Positions 43,701 to 51,801 of a stretch of DNA of 64,000 bases are shown here, one piece after another. Both the position numbers and the translations under genes were made by a program. The stretch's first letter is position 1. Every line of letters begins with the position of its first letter. Under the pieces are notes generated by a model that was not told the DNA's origin, made no database searches, and saw only the letters and a list, made by a program, of their open reading frames with translations. Origin of the DNA: Sphingomonas taxi (GTDB lineage: Bacteria > Pseudomonadota > Alphaproteobacteria > Sphingomonadales > Sphingomonadaceae); assembly GCF_000764535.1 (NCBI RefSeq), contig NZ_CP009571.1, forward strand, positions 3,472,001-3,536,000. The letters run 5' to 3'.

Positions 43701-43750
43701 GAAACCCCGATGGCGAATTGCGAAAGCAGGCGAGCCCTGACGCGGCGCAT
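40730..43750 (-). CDS. TonB-dependent receptor of locus B (TonB-Xanth-Caul type)
   Basis: Outer-membrane receptor of 1006 residues. ATG 43750 has GGGGAGGATTACC upstream and starts a signal peptide (cleavage near AAA-QDA). TonB box DIVVTGIRASLRASAD and plug motifs DAISAEDIGKFPDTNLAESL, RITGVSIDRS and YKSGRASVPSGGIGATINI place it in the same subfamily as the locus A receptor. The C-terminus ends in an aromatic strand (YSGGVRFNF). A promoter with LacI-type operators lies upstream and is shared with the divergent GH3. Likely imports an oligosaccharide or glycoside processed by the GH3 enzymes (inference). Confidence 0.95.
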   Translation of the reverse strand: MRRVRARLLSQFAIGVSTAALVALPGAAAAQDAAATLGNTGPAQIEPQAATPSDAPDTTGDIVVTGIRASLRASADIKRDGQGIVDAISAEDIGKFPDTNLAESLQRITGVSIDRSNGEGSFVTVRGLGPEYNLVVLNGRQLPTAVIGDGNSAPGSRAFDFANLASEGIAALEVYKSGRASVPSGGIGATINIRTPRPFDKVGTRGSVAARGVIDTSQNGKNDITPEVSGIFSTTFADDRIGILANGVYQKRRASVNQANVGWRDGYLGSENNWGSLAQPGDPRAANITNRPSATSVYEVPQNASYDVNDISRERINGQLVLQAKPTDTLVATIDYTYSRNEVKTRNANVGIWFNHNDTSSAWTDGPVAGPRFYTERFTAAEAKDLSYSSALTAYRTENKSLGANLTWEAPGGVTVGLDAHHSTAESKPTNKYGNSNSLGTAIFGVANQTINFDNDLPVISYQMQPGINPLNASLIVPTGNAFRNSYFRDRINQAQLKGHYDHEGSFLDSIDFGFTFTDNKVRSAYGVLQNDTWGGTGGDSAAQRAAAAALLPDDIFKLIDIPSKFKGIGGVGSSDIAKQFYGYNFEQVVGLLDSTYGICGGDGNCLTPYTTDRRIREKTVAPYLQINNKFDLFSNPAHLIAGLRYENTTVKSSALVPIPTGTRQNSQNEFNIVYSGDSAFTTFSGGYDEWLPSVDFDVQPIRNVKLRASYSHTITRADYGSLQGGLTLDQLFRVGGGTGAQGNPNLVPYKSKNIDLSAEWYYTPESYMSVGYFRKQVSNYIGVTQLNGPAFNLTNPANGPRYQAAIAALGANATFADIRNYIGTNYPGSVVNGTILGTAADAPVNFVISTPFNSDETATINGFEFAIQHSFWQTGFGTQLNYTIVNGNRDYNNLLPASTSQFAINGLSDSANATLYYDKNGFQARASYNWRAEFLSGGGINPYYTEGYGQLDGTISWQFVPGLTVFAEAINLTGADRRGHRRSDRNVTFVAKQDARYSGGVRFNF

Positions 43751-43792
43751 GGTAATCCTCCCCGATGACAGGCGCGGCGATCCCGCGCTCTT

Positions 43793-43804
43793 GAGAACGT
43801 TCAC
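43793..43804 (-). promoter_or_regulatory. LacI-type operator GAGAACGTTCAC (site 1), receptor side
   Basis: A 12-mer with the palindromic core GAACGTTC, 43 bp before the receptor ATG. A -35 TTGACA for leftward transcription lies at 43825-43830, so the site falls just downstream of the expected -10, a normal repressor position. The identical 12-mer occurs inverted at 43860-43871. Confidence 0.7.
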
Positions 43805-43824
43805 TTCACGGATAAGCCGTTGTC

Positions 43825-43830
43825 TGTCAA
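43825..43830 (-). promoter_or_regulatory. Probable -35 element TTGACA of the locus B receptor promoter
   Basis: Perfect -35 hexamer on the minus strand, 75 bp upstream of the receptor ATG. The -10 about 17 bp downstream is poor (GAAGTG), as often found in alphaproteobacteria. The operator at 43793-43804 lies immediately after. Confidence 0.5.
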
Positions 43831-43859
43831 GCGCATCCTGTCGAACGACCGTCACCGTT

Positions 43860-43871
43860 GTGAACGTTCTC
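43860..43871 (+). promoter_or_regulatory. LacI-type operator GTGAACGTTCTC (site 2), GH3 side
   Basis: Exact reverse complement of site 1, 56 bp away centre-to-centre 67 bp, in the same divergent intergenic region. It lies 80 bp before the GH3 ATG. Two oppositely oriented copies suggest joint or looped repression of the receptor and GH3/MFS transcripts by one LacI protein, most likely that at 36347. Confidence 0.7.
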
Positions 43872-43950
43872 TTAATATGCTTTGAAGAGCGTCATGCCTG
43901 CAAAGGGCGACAGGCCGGCGCGGCGAATGCGTCGGCGACGGGAGGATTGC

Positions 43951-46257
43951 ATGAAGCGGTTTTGGAAGACGTGTGCCTCGGCGATGGTGTTGGCGACGGT
44001 CGCGCTGACGGCCGGCGCACCCGCCGCGGGCGGTCGCATGGATGGGGCGGCACCGGCACCGGCACCGGCACCGGCATCGGCGCAGGCGACGGCGGCGCGC
44101 GCGCGTGCCGATGCGATCGTCGCGCGGATGACGATCGACGAGAAGATCGCGCTGCTCCACGGGCTGTTCCCGCCGATGGCGGCGGGCAAGTCGGCCAACG
44201 AGCTGATCCCGTCGGCCGGCCATATCGACGGCATCGCGCGGCTCGGCGTACCGCTGGTGCGCGAGAGCGACGCCTCGCTCGGCGTCGCCAACCAGGTCGA
44301 GCAGCGCAAGGGCGACGTCGCCACCGCGCTGCCGTCCGGCCTCGCCACCGCGGCGAGCTTCGATCCCGCCATCGCCCGGGCCGGCGGCACGATGATCGGT
44401 GCCGAGGCGCGCGCGAAGCGGTTCAACGTGCTGCTCGCCGGTGGCGTCAACCTGACGCGCGACCCGTGGAACGGGCGCAATTTCGAATATCTCGGCGAGG
44501 ACCCGCTGCTCGCGGGGACGCTGGCCGGCGAGCATATCGCGGGGGTGCAGAGCAACCGCATCGTCTCCACCGTCAAGCATTTCGCGCTCAACGCGCAGGA
44601 GACCGGGCGCACCGTCGTCGATGCGCGGATCGGCGAGGCGGCGTTCCGGATGAGCGACCTGCTCGCCTTCGAGATCGCGATCGAGAAGGGGCAGCCGGGA
44701 TCGGTGATGTGCGCCTACAACAAGGTCGGCGGCGACTGGGCGTGCGAGAACGGCCATCTGCTCAACGACGTGCTGAAGCGCGACTGGGGCTATCACGGCT
44801 GGGTGATGAGCGACTGGGGGGCGGTGCATTCGACGGTGAAGGCGGCGAACGGCGGGCTCGACCAGCAATCCGGGCAGGAGCTGGACAAGGCGATCTATTT
44901 CGGCGCGCCGCTCAAGGCGGCGGTGGCGGCGGGGCAGGTGTCGGGCAAGCGGCTCGACGACATGGTCGCACGCTATCTGACCGGGCTGATCGCGACCGGC
45001 GCCTATGACACGCCGGTCCCCGCCACCGCGCAGACCCCGCCCTATGCCGCACACGCCGAGGTCGCGCAGCGTGCCGCCGAGGCGGGCATCGTACTGCTCA
45101 AGAACGAGGGCGACGTGCTGCCGATCGCGCGCAGTGCGAAGCGGATCGTGGTGATCGGCGGCAATGCCGACGTCGGCGTGCTGTCGGGCGGCGGCTCGTC
45201 GCAGGTGCGCTCGGTCGGCGGCGCGCCGGTCGAGATCCCGCTCGCCACCGGCGGATCGGCGTCGTTCGCGCGGATCACCTATCACGCCTCTTCGCCGCTC
45301 GCCGCCTTGCGCAAGGCGCTGCCGGGGGCGCAGGTGACGTGGGTGGACGGCCGCAACTTCAACGCGACGATCGACGCGGCGAAGGGCGCCGATCTGGCGA
45401 TCGTCTTCGCCACGCAATGGACGACCGAGGCGGAGGACGTGCCCGACCTGCGCCTGCCCAACCAGCAGGACGCGCTGATCGCCGCGATCGCCGCCGCGCA
45501 GCCGCATACCGTCGCGGTGATGGAGACCGGCGGCCCCGTACTGATGCCGTGGATCAAGGCGGTACCCGCGGTGGTACAGGCCTGGTATCCCGGCCAACGC
45601 GGCGGCGAGGCGCTGGCGGCGATCCTGACCGGCGCGGTCAACCCGTCGGGGCGGTTGCCGATCACCTTCCCCGCCGACGCCTCGCAGCCGCCGCGCCCGC
45701 GGCCCGTCGGGCTCGACCGCCTGACCGGGCTGGAGGCGGAGGCCGCGGCCAATCCGGCGGTGGCATCGCAGAAGACGCTGGAAAGCTTTCCGGCGGACTA
45801 TGTCGAGGGCGCCGACGTCGGCTATCGCTGGTATGAGAAGAAGGGGCTGACGCCGCTGTTCCGCTTCGGCCATGGGCTGAGCTACACCAGCTTCGCCTAT
45901 CGCAACCCGGTGGTCACCGGCGGTGCGCGACTGAGCGTGACGTTCGACGTCGTCAATACCGGCCAGCGGGCGGGTGCCGACGTGCCGCAGATGTACGTGG
46001 CGCGCGAGGGCGGAGGGGCGCGCGAGGACGGGGGCACGCCGATGCGGCTCGCGGCGTTCACCCGCGTGACGCTGAAGCCGGGCGAGACGCGCCGCGTGAC
46101 GCTGACCGCCGAGCCGCGCATCGTCGCCGACTATGACACGAAGTTGCCGGGCTGGCGGATCGCGGCGGGGCGCTATCGCGTGGCGCTGGCCCGCGACGCG
46201 GGCGACCGCACGATCGTGTCGAGCGCGACGCTGCAGGCGACGACGATGAAGCCGTAG
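43951..46257 (+). CDS. Glycoside hydrolase family 3 (beta-glucosidase-like)
   Basis: Exported enzyme of 768 residues. ATG 43951 is preceded by GGAGGATTGC; upstream in-frame residues from 43882 are rejected because they cross the operator region. A signal peptide (about 1-27) is followed by an alternating Ala-Pro linker. GH3 motifs: ARMTIDEKIALLHGLF, GVPLVRESDASLGV, NLTRDPWNGRNFEYLGEDP, VKHFALNAQE, and the nucleophile Asp in VMSDWGAVHS. Second domain KNEGDVLPIA and the C-terminal fibronectin-III-like FGHGLSYTSFAY complete the family. The fold is the long three-domain type. It is followed after 66 bp by an MFS transporter and shares a regulated region with the locus B receptor. Confidence 0.93.
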   Translation: MKRFWKTCASAMVLATVALTAGAPAAGGRMDGAAPAPAPAPASAQATAARARADAIVARMTIDEKIALLHGLFPPMAAGKSANELIPSAGHIDGIARLGVPLVRESDASLGVANQVEQRKGDVATALPSGLATAASFDPAIARAGGTMIGAEARAKRFNVLLAGGVNLTRDPWNGRNFEYLGEDPLLAGTLAGEHIAGVQSNRIVSTVKHFALNAQETGRTVVDARIGEAAFRMSDLLAFEIAIEKGQPGSVMCAYNKVGGDWACENGHLLNDVLKRDWGYHGWVMSDWGAVHSTVKAANGGLDQQSGQELDKAIYFGAPLKAAVAAGQVSGKRLDDMVARYLTGLIATGAYDTPVPATAQTPPYAAHAEVAQRAAEAGIVLLKNEGDVLPIARSAKRIVVIGGNADVGVLSGGGSSQVRSVGGAPVEIPLATGGSASFARITYHASSPLAALRKALPGAQVTWVDGRNFNATIDAAKGADLAIVFATQWTTEAEDVPDLRLPNQQDALIAAIAAAQPHTVAVMETGGPVLMPWIKAVPAVVQAWYPGQRGGEALAAILTGAVNPSGRLPITFPADASQPPRPRPVGLDRLTGLEAEAAANPAVASQKTLESFPADYVEGADVGYRWYEKKGLTPLFRFGHGLSYTSFAYRNPVVTGGARLSVTFDVVNTGQRAGADVPQMYVAREGGGAREDGGTPMRLAAFTRVTLKPGETRRVTLTAEPRIVADYDTKLPGWRIAAGRYRVALARDAGDRTIVSSATLQATTMKP
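44049..44078 (+). repeat. Hexamer repeat GGCACC x4 plus one variant
   Basis: Four exact GGCACC units and one GGCATC, in frame inside the GH3 gene, coding for an Ala-Pro linker just after the signal peptide. As the unit is 6 nt, copy-number changes would alter linker length without breaking the frame. Confidence 0.8.
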
Positions 46258-46323
46258 GGAAACAACGAGGCAAAGCATAAGGTTGTCGCCGGGAGGCATC
46301 GCGGGCAGGATCGCCGCGCCACG

Positions 46324-47517
46324 ATGCCCGACGCCACCGCCACCTTGCCCCGCCGCCTGTTCCTGATCGTCTTCGCGCTGGCGAACGTCGGCGGGGTGAT
46401 CGCCTATCTGCCGCTGCTGACGCTGCTGCTGCCGCTCAAGGTGGAAGCGCTGAGCGGTGCGGAACGGATCGGGGTGTTCACCGCCTGCATCACCGCGGGC
46501 GCATTGTCGGCGAGCGGCGCCAACGTGCTGTTCGGCTGGCTGAGCGATCGCTCGCTGCGCCGCGGCGGCGGCCGGCGGCGGTGGATGGTCGGCGGCATCG
46601 TCGCCACCGCGGCGAGCTATGCCGCGGTGGCGTTCGCCCAGACGCCGGTCGCGCTCGTCGCCGCGATCGTCGTCTTCCAGTTCGCCGTCAACGCACTGCT
46701 CGCCCCGATGATGGCGATCATGGCGGAGGAGGTGCCCGACGCGCAGAAGGGCATCGCCGGCGGGATGCTGTCGCTCGGCAGCCCGGTGGCGTCGGCCTTC
46801 TCGGCGATGCTGGTCGGCAGCGCGGTCCTGCCGGAGGCGGCGCGGCTTGCGCTGGTGCCGGCGGTCGTCGCCGCCTGCGTGCTGCCGCTGCTGCTCGTGC
46901 GCGGCGCGCCCTCGGCGGCGGTCGTGGTGCGGACGCCGGTGCCGTCGTCGCGGCGCGACCTGGTGATCGCCGGCCTGTCGCGCTTGCTGGTGCAGGTCGC
47001 CGCAGTCGTGACGCAGGCCTATCTGCTCTATTATTTCGAGAGCATCGTCGACGGTGCGGCGCGCGGCGATCTGCCGGCGCGGATCGGCGGCCTGCTGGTC
47101 CTCGTCTTCGTGATCCCGTTGCCGATCGCCGTGCTGCTCGGCCGCCTCTCGGACCTGACGGCGCGGCGCAAGCCGTTCCTGCTGATCGCCGCCGCCGTCG
47201 CGGTCGCGGGGCTGCTCGGCATGGCAGCGGCGCGGGACTGGACCGGCGGTGCGATCGCCTTCGGCGTCTACGTCACCGGTTCGTCGGTGTTCGTCGCGCT
47301 CCACGCCGCCTTCGCGATGCAGCTGCTGCCCAACCCGGCGCACCGCGGACGCGACCTCGGCCTCTTCAACCTCGCCAATACGCTGCCGTCGCTGCTCGGC
47401 CCGCCGCTGACCTGGATGCTCGCGGCACCGCACGATTTCACCGCCGTCCTGCTGCTGCTCGCCTTCCTCGCCGGCTGCGGCGGGCTCGGGATGCTGCGCG
47501 TGCGGGCGTGGCAGTGA
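46324..47517 (+). CDS. MFS transporter, probable sugar uptake
   Basis: Inner-membrane transporter of 397 residues with about 12 TM helices. Loop 2-3 has the MFS motif GWLSDRSLRRGGGRRRWMVGG, and the second half repeats it as GRLSDLTARRKPFLLIA. It is on the same strand as the GH3 gene 66 bp upstream, so the pair probably forms an operon for release and import of a sugar, with the receptor bringing the oligomer across the outer membrane. The substrate is inferred from context only; sequence alone does not distinguish a sugar from other small molecules. Confidence 0.87.
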   Translation: MPDATATLPRRLFLIVFALANVGGVIAYLPLLTLLLPLKVEALSGAERIGVFTACITAGALSASGANVLFGWLSDRSLRRGGGRRRWMVGGIVATAASYAAVAFAQTPVALVAAIVVFQFAVNALLAPMMAIMAEEVPDAQKGIAGGMLSLGSPVASAFSAMLVGSAVLPEAARLALVPAVVAACVLPLLLVRGAPSAAVVVRTPVPSSRRDLVIAGLSRLLVQVAAVVTQAYLLYYFESIVDGAARGDLPARIGGLLVLVFVIPLPIAVLLGRLSDLTARRKPFLLIAAAVAVAGLLGMAAARDWTGGAIAFGVYVTGSSVFVALHAAFAMQLLPNPAHRGRDLGLFNLANTLPSLLGPPLTWMLAAPHDFTAVLLLLAFLAGCGGLGMLRVRAWQ

Positions 47518-47579
47518 CCGTCGTCGCACGTCATCCGCGCGTGCCGAAGCCCGGTTGGCGATGCGCTGGACGGCGTGAT

Positions 47580-47972
47580 ATGTCGCCGATACGCAGCGAT
47601 CGCATGTCCCGCTTCTCCTTCCTCGTCGTGGTGGCGACGCTCGCCGGTTGCTCGCCGACCGCAGCGGTCGAGGGGCCGGTCGCGCTCGGCCAGACCGCGC
47701 TGGTCGGCGGGCCGCGGGTGCGGCCCGATCATGTCGTCGAGGACAGCCGCTGCCCGGTCGGCACCCGCTGCGTCTGGGCGGGCCGGGTGGTGGTGCGCGC
47801 CACCGTGTCGGGCGGCGCCTGGTCGAGGAGCGTCGACCTGATCTTGGGCGTGCCGGTCGATGTCGCCGATGGCAAGCTGACGCTCACCGCGGTGACGCCG
47901 GCGCGCAGGGCGGGCCAATCGGCGAAGACGACGCCGTCGCGCTTCACCTTCGCCTTCCAGGGCGGGCTGTAG
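47580..47972 (+). CDS. Small predicted lipoprotein
   Basis: Encodes 130 residues from ATG 47580; ATG 47604 gives 122 residues and an equally good lipoprotein signal (SFLVVVATLAG-C). The mature part has a second cysteine pair in EDSRCPVGTRCVWAGRVVV, a motif seen in other hypothetical bacterial lipoproteins, followed by beta-strand-like segments. Function unknown; location probably the outer-membrane inner leaflet. It starts 62 bp after the MFS gene on the same strand and may be co-transcribed. Confidence 0.68.
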   Translation: MSPIRSDRMSRFSFLVVVATLAGCSPTAAVEGPVALGQTALVGGPRVRPDHVVEDSRCPVGTRCVWAGRVVVRATVSGGAWSRSVDLILGVPVDVADGKLTLTAVTPARRAGQSAKTTPSRFTFAFQGGL

Positions 47973-48065
47973 CGGGTATCGCCCGTTAACTAGGTCATTT
48001 TACCGGATAATCAGTTCCCTACGCCTATCCTTCGCGCGACGGACATGCCGTCGAGGGGGATCTTC

Positions 48066-48794
48066 ATGCGGTGCTTGCACATCTTGGCGCTCGGCTGCGC
48101 CTTGCCGACGATCGCGGCGGCGCAGACTGCGCCCGCCGACGTGGTGATGGTGCCGGCGCATACCCAGATCGCCTTCCGCCTCGACGAGGAGATCAGCTCG
48201 CAGCGCGCCCGCGTCGGGCAGCTCGTGCCGGTGTCGGTCGCGCGCGACGTGATCGTCGACGGTGCGGTGCTGATCCCGCACGGCGCGGCGGGCACCGGCC
48301 TGGTCACCGCACGCACCGGCAAGGGCGCGTTCGGCAAGTCGGGCAAGGTCGATATCGCGCTGCGCTCGGTGGAGATCGCCGGGCGGCAGGTCGCGGTCAC
48401 CGGCCGCTTCCACGCCGCGGGCGAGGGCCGCGCCGGCGAGACGGTCGGCTCGATCCTCATCGGCGGCGTCGTCGCGGGCGCGTTCGTCACCGGACGGCAC
48501 GCGGTGTTCGAAGCGGGTCGCGAGTTCGTCGCCTACACCACCGATGCCGCCAGCATCCCCAAAGCCGCGGTCCGGCCGGTGCGGCCGGCGCCCGTCCTCG
48601 TCTATGCGAGCGCCCTGCCCGCGCGCGCGGGGGCGTATCGGACGCCGATGCCGGTGCAACTGGTCGACATGCCCGGCGACGCCGCCACCGGTTCGTCGCG
48701 CTTCGACACGATGCAGCAGCTCGATCGCCGTATCGCCCAGGCGCAGCCGATCCGCGGCCGCGACGCGCGGCAGGGCTGGACGATCAGCGACTGA
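48066..48794 (+). CDS. Exported protein of unknown function (242 residues)
   Basis: ATG 48066 is preceded by GAGGGGG; an upstream ATG at 48045 would place this site inside the gene. A signal peptide (about 1-19) is followed by a beta-rich domain (VPAHTQIAFRLDEEISSQRA, GQLVPVSVARDVIVDGAVLI, TGLVTARTGKGAFGKSGKVD) that loosely recalls VirB10/TrbI-like periplasmic folds, then a glycine-rich helix (SILIGGVVAGAFVTG) and a low-complexity tail. No assembly-system genes are nearby, so a secretion role is not claimed. Confidence 0.62.
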   Translation: MRCLHILALGCALPTIAAAQTAPADVVMVPAHTQIAFRLDEEISSQRARVGQLVPVSVARDVIVDGAVLIPHGAAGTGLVTARTGKGAFGKSGKVDIALRSVEIAGRQVAVTGRFHAAGEGRAGETVGSILIGGVVAGAFVTGRHAVFEAGREFVAYTTDAASIPKAAVRPVRPAPVLVYASALPARAGAYRTPMPVQLVDMPGDAATGSSRFDTMQQLDRRIAQAQPIRGRDARQGWTISD

Positions 48795-48806
48795 GCCGGC
48801 GCGGCG

Positions 48807-49205
48807 TCACAGCCCGAGGCGCAGACCCAATGCGAAATAATGCGGCCCCGCGTTGCCCTTCAGGCTGATCGCCGGCAGCAGCGGCAGCGCCACCGTACCA
48901 TAAGGGCGCAGGTCGTCGCCGGCGCGAATGCCGGCGCCGACCGTCGCGACGAGGGGAATCGCATAGGTCGCCTCGATCCGGCCATAAGGTTTGACCGCAT
49001 CGTCGTCGCCGCGATCGACGAGCGCGCCGACCATCGGCGTCAGGCGGAAGCCCGCCGCCCCGAAGCCGTAGCCGGCGCCCAATTCGCCGCCCCAGCGGCC
49101 ATCCGCGCGCGCACCATTGGCTTCCAGCACGATCTGCGCCGACGCCGGCGCGGCGCTGGCGAGGGCGGCGGCGATGGCGGCGCCGATCAATGGGATTCGG
49201 GTCAT
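48807..49205 (-). CDS. Small exported beta-rich protein (132 residues)
   Basis: ATG 49205 with GGAGAGCGT upstream. A signal peptide ends near ASA-QIV. The mature part alternates hydrophobic and polar residues (GELGAGYGFGAAGFRLTPM, YGRIEATYAIPLVATVGAG) and ends YFALGLRLGL, resembling a small outer-membrane beta-barrel. No family recognised. It is convergent with the gene ending at 48794 and precedes nothing co-oriented. Confidence 0.62.
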   Translation of the reverse strand: MTRIPLIGAAIAAALASAAPASAQIVLEANGARADGRWGGELGAGYGFGAAGFRLTPMVGALVDRGDDDAVKPYGRIEATYAIPLVATVGAGIRAGDDLRPYGTVALPLLPAISLKGNAGPHYFALGLRLGL

Positions 49206-49249
49206 ACGCTCTCCGTACGGATCGCCGGACCGGCGACGTGGCGGGCGCT

Positions 49250-51019
49250 CTACGAACCGGCGGCGGCCGGCACAAGCCGCGACCATGGCCGCGCCCGCCG
49301 CATGTCGAGCCGGCAGAGGCCGTGCAGGCGATGGCGCCGCGCGTAAGCGGCGACGCGCGCGTCATAGTCCGCCGCCAAGGGGCTGGCGAAATCCCAGTCG
49401 GGCGGGTTGAACGTGGAGATGCCGTTGATCGTCGGCACCCGCCACAGTTCGGCGAGCAGCATCGCATCGGCGTTGTGCGGATAGAGGCCTTGCTTGAAGG
49501 CGCTGAGGTACAGCGGCTCGTCGCGCCGGGTGACCACGGCGTAGAAGCTGGCACAGGCGTTGGGCGGCGGCGGGATGGCCGACACGGCGGCCTGCTGTTC
49601 GTCGTGGTGCAGCTGGGCCGGCGTTTCGGCGCTCAGATTCTCGGCGACGAGCAGCACGGCGAAGATCGCGGCGAGCCACGGCCGCGACCGGGCCAGCCGC
49701 ATCGCCCGCTGCCGCCAGGCGGCGACGACGAGCAGCAGGAAGGGCAGCACCAGCCAGAGCTGGTAGCGCGACACCACGCGCAGCCCCTTGCCGCCGGGTA
49801 CCAGCGCGTACACCAGGCCCCAGGGCGAAACTGACCAGAATTGCAGCGTGAGCAGCCAGCCGATGATCGTCGCGAGCGCGAAGGCGCGCAAGTCGCGCGA
49901 TACCGGCAGGCCGTCGATCCGGCGGCGGACGATGATCTGCCATGCGGCGGTGACGACCAGCACGAACAGGATCGGCGGGATGCCCGTTTCATGCTCGCCG
50001 CCGAGGACGCGCCGGGGCAGCATCGGGTCGGCGGGCATTTCGGCGTGGATCAGCGCGAACAACGGCCGGAACAGCCAGCCCCACAGGTAATTGTCCGGCC
50101 CGACGTTGATCATGTCGATCAGCGGCGTGACGAGATAGCCCAGCATCTCCTCATAGGGGTGACCGCCGGTTTCGCCTGCCTTGGGAAGGTAGATGGCGAG
50201 GAACGGCAGGACGAGGATCGCGAACGCGCCCACGCCGCAGAGCAACGTCGCGGCATGGCGGCGGGCCAAAGCGAGGGCGGCGGCGGGACGCCAACGGTCG
50301 CTCAGCACGCACCAGCAGGCGACGAACAGGGCGGCGGAAAAAATTGTGAACCAGGCCATGTAATAGGCCGTCAGCAGCCACGCCGCGATCAGCGCCGCCA
50401 GCGCGACGGCGAGCGTCCGCGCGCGACCGCGGCGCCCGTCCTGTTCGGCGCGCACGGCGGCGATCGCGAGCATCATCGCCACCGGCAGCAGGGCGACGCT
50501 TTGCAACTGCACGTGCACGGCCTGCAGCGAGATGCCGCTCGCCACCGTCCACAGCAGCGCGACCAGCGTCGCCGCAACGCGCCCCCAGCCGAGCGTCCGT
50601 GCGACCAGCAGATAGGCCGCGACGAAGCCGATCGTCTTGAAGGTCAGGACGTTGAGCGTGTCGGCATGGAAGGGATCGGCGAACAGCCGCCAGAAGGAGT
50701 AACTGAGCCCATACAGCAGATAGCCGTCGTTATAGCCGAGCGTGCCGCGATACGGATGGAAATAGCCGGTGGTGTCCCAGGCGGCGGCGCCGTCCAGCAC
50801 GTTGCGCCAGTGTTCGAGGATGCTGATCTCGATCACCGCATCGCCGCGATCGCCGAAGCCGAGATCGAAGCCGCTGAGGATCGGGACGCGGAAGAACAGC
50901 AGCATCGCGACGACGAACGCGCCGGCGACCATCGCCCCATGCGCCAGCCGATCGCGGCCGGACGACCGGTCGCGCGCATCCGTCACGGCATTGGTGTCGG
51001 CGACGTCGGCACGGTCCAT
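49250..51019 (-). CDS. Polytopic membrane protein (GT-C glycosyltransferase-like)
   Basis: Encodes 589 residues from ATG 51019 (GGAGGCG upstream). It has about 11 TM helices and a C-terminal soluble region. An early periplasmic loop with paired acidic residues (DLGFGDRGDAVIEISILEHW) is in the position where GT-C glycosyltransferases carry catalytic acids. The C-terminal domain (CASFYAVVTRRDEPLYLSAF onward) is consistent with that fold. Function is not proven; lipid-linked sugar transfer is the best guess. It is downstream of the pilus chaperone by about 60 bp on the same strand. Confidence 0.6.
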   Translation of the reverse strand: MDRADVADTNAVTDARDRSSGRDRLAHGAMVAGAFVVAMLLFFRVPILSGFDLGFGDRGDAVIEISILEHWRNVLDGAAAWDTTGYFHPYRGTLGYNDGYLLYGLSYSFWRLFADPFHADTLNVLTFKTIGFVAAYLLVARTLGWGRVAATLVALLWTVASGISLQAVHVQLQSVALLPVAMMLAIAAVRAEQDGRRGRARTLAVALAALIAAWLLTAYYMAWFTIFSAALFVACWCVLSDRWRPAAALALARRHAATLLCGVGAFAILVLPFLAIYLPKAGETGGHPYEEMLGYLVTPLIDMINVGPDNYLWGWLFRPLFALIHAEMPADPMLPRRVLGGEHETGIPPILFVLVVTAAWQIIVRRRIDGLPVSRDLRAFALATIIGWLLTLQFWSVSPWGLVYALVPGGKGLRVVSRYQLWLVLPFLLLVVAAWRQRAMRLARSRPWLAAIFAVLLVAENLSAETPAQLHHDEQQAAVSAIPPPPNACASFYAVVTRRDEPLYLSAFKQGLYPHNADAMLLAELWRVPTINGISTFNPPDWDFASPLAADYDARVAAYARRHRLHGLCRLDMRRARPWSRLVPAAAGS

Positions 51020-51082
51020 CGCCTCCGCCTAATTGTGGCGGTGGGTGCTGTCCAGACGCGCGCGCGCCGGCGCGCCCGGCGA

Positions 51083-51787
51083 TCAGTAGGTGACGGCCTT
51101 CACCATCAACCCGGTCTTGACCTTGTAGGCGACGGGGCGGGCGGGATCGATCGGCTGCGACCAGGTCGCGCCGGCATAGAGCCGCTTGGCGGGGAGCGGG
51201 CGGCAGTCGCCGCCGGCGGCGGTGCATTGCCGGCCCTCGTACAGCTCGACGCTGGTGCTGCCGGTGTTGGTTAGGACGAGCGTCGTGCCGTCGCGGCGGC
51301 CGGCGACTTCGCCGGCCATCACCGCGGGGCGGACGATGACCAGCATGTCGTAGCCGACCAGCACCTTGAGCGCCGACCCCGCGGCCGAGACATCGCCCGC
51401 CACCGGCTTGACCGTGACGCGGTAGACGCGATCGCGTGCCGCGCGCGGCGCCACCGCGGCGATGCGGATCAGCTTGCGCTCGCCCGGTTCGAGGATCATC
51501 TTCTGCGGCGTCACCAGCAGGCCGCTTTCGGCCGGATCGGCGCTGGCGACACGCCGCTCCGCCGGGGTGCCGGGATCGACGATGCTCGCGGGTTCGGCGA
51601 CGACGTACATGCGCTCGGCCCCGGTGTTCCACGCCTCGACATCGGCGCGCGGCGGCCCGGCGGGTGTGAGGTCGACGACGACCTGGCTGAGCACGAGATT
51701 GGCGGCGGCGGGCTGGGCGCCCAGGCCGGCGACGGCGACGGCGGTGACGACGGTCGCGAGGCTCCGGCGCATCCGGGTCATGGTCAT
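51083..51787 (-). CDS. Periplasmic pilus chaperone (PapD-like)
   Basis: Encodes 234 residues from ATG 51787, with AGGAGAGG upstream. A signal peptide (cleavage near AAA-NLV) precedes an immunoglobulin-like domain (LSQVVVDLTPAGPPRADVEA) with the chaperone-family block ILEPGERKLIRIAAV, then a second domain ending VKTGLMVKAVTY. It would hold fimbrial subunits until delivery to the usher. It follows the usher gene by 14 bp in the pilus operon. Confidence 0.8.
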   Translation of the reverse strand: MTMTRMRRSLATVVTAVAVAGLGAQPAAANLVLSQVVVDLTPAGPPRADVEAWNTGAERMYVVAEPASIVDPGTPAERRVASADPAESGLLVTPQKMILEPGERKLIRIAAVAPRAARDRVYRVTVKPVAGDVSAAGSALKVLVGYDMLVIVRPAVMAGEVAGRRDGTTLVLTNTGSTSVELYEGRQCTAAGGDCRPLPAKRLYAGATWSQPIDPARPVAYKVKTGLMVKAVTY

Positions 51788-51801
51788 GATCCTCTCCTTC
51801 T

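Noticed and set aside
40703..43768. 1021-codon plus-strand frame inside the locus B receptor
   Set aside because: Antisense shadow of a clear TonB receptor.
44049..44078. Tandem repeat considered as CRISPR-like
   Set aside because: Six-nt units without spacers inside a coding region.
43852..47529. 1225-codon frame on the minus strand across the GH3 and MFS genes
   Set aside because: Antisense shadow of two well-supported genes; Arg/His/Asp/Gln-rich and without any domain.
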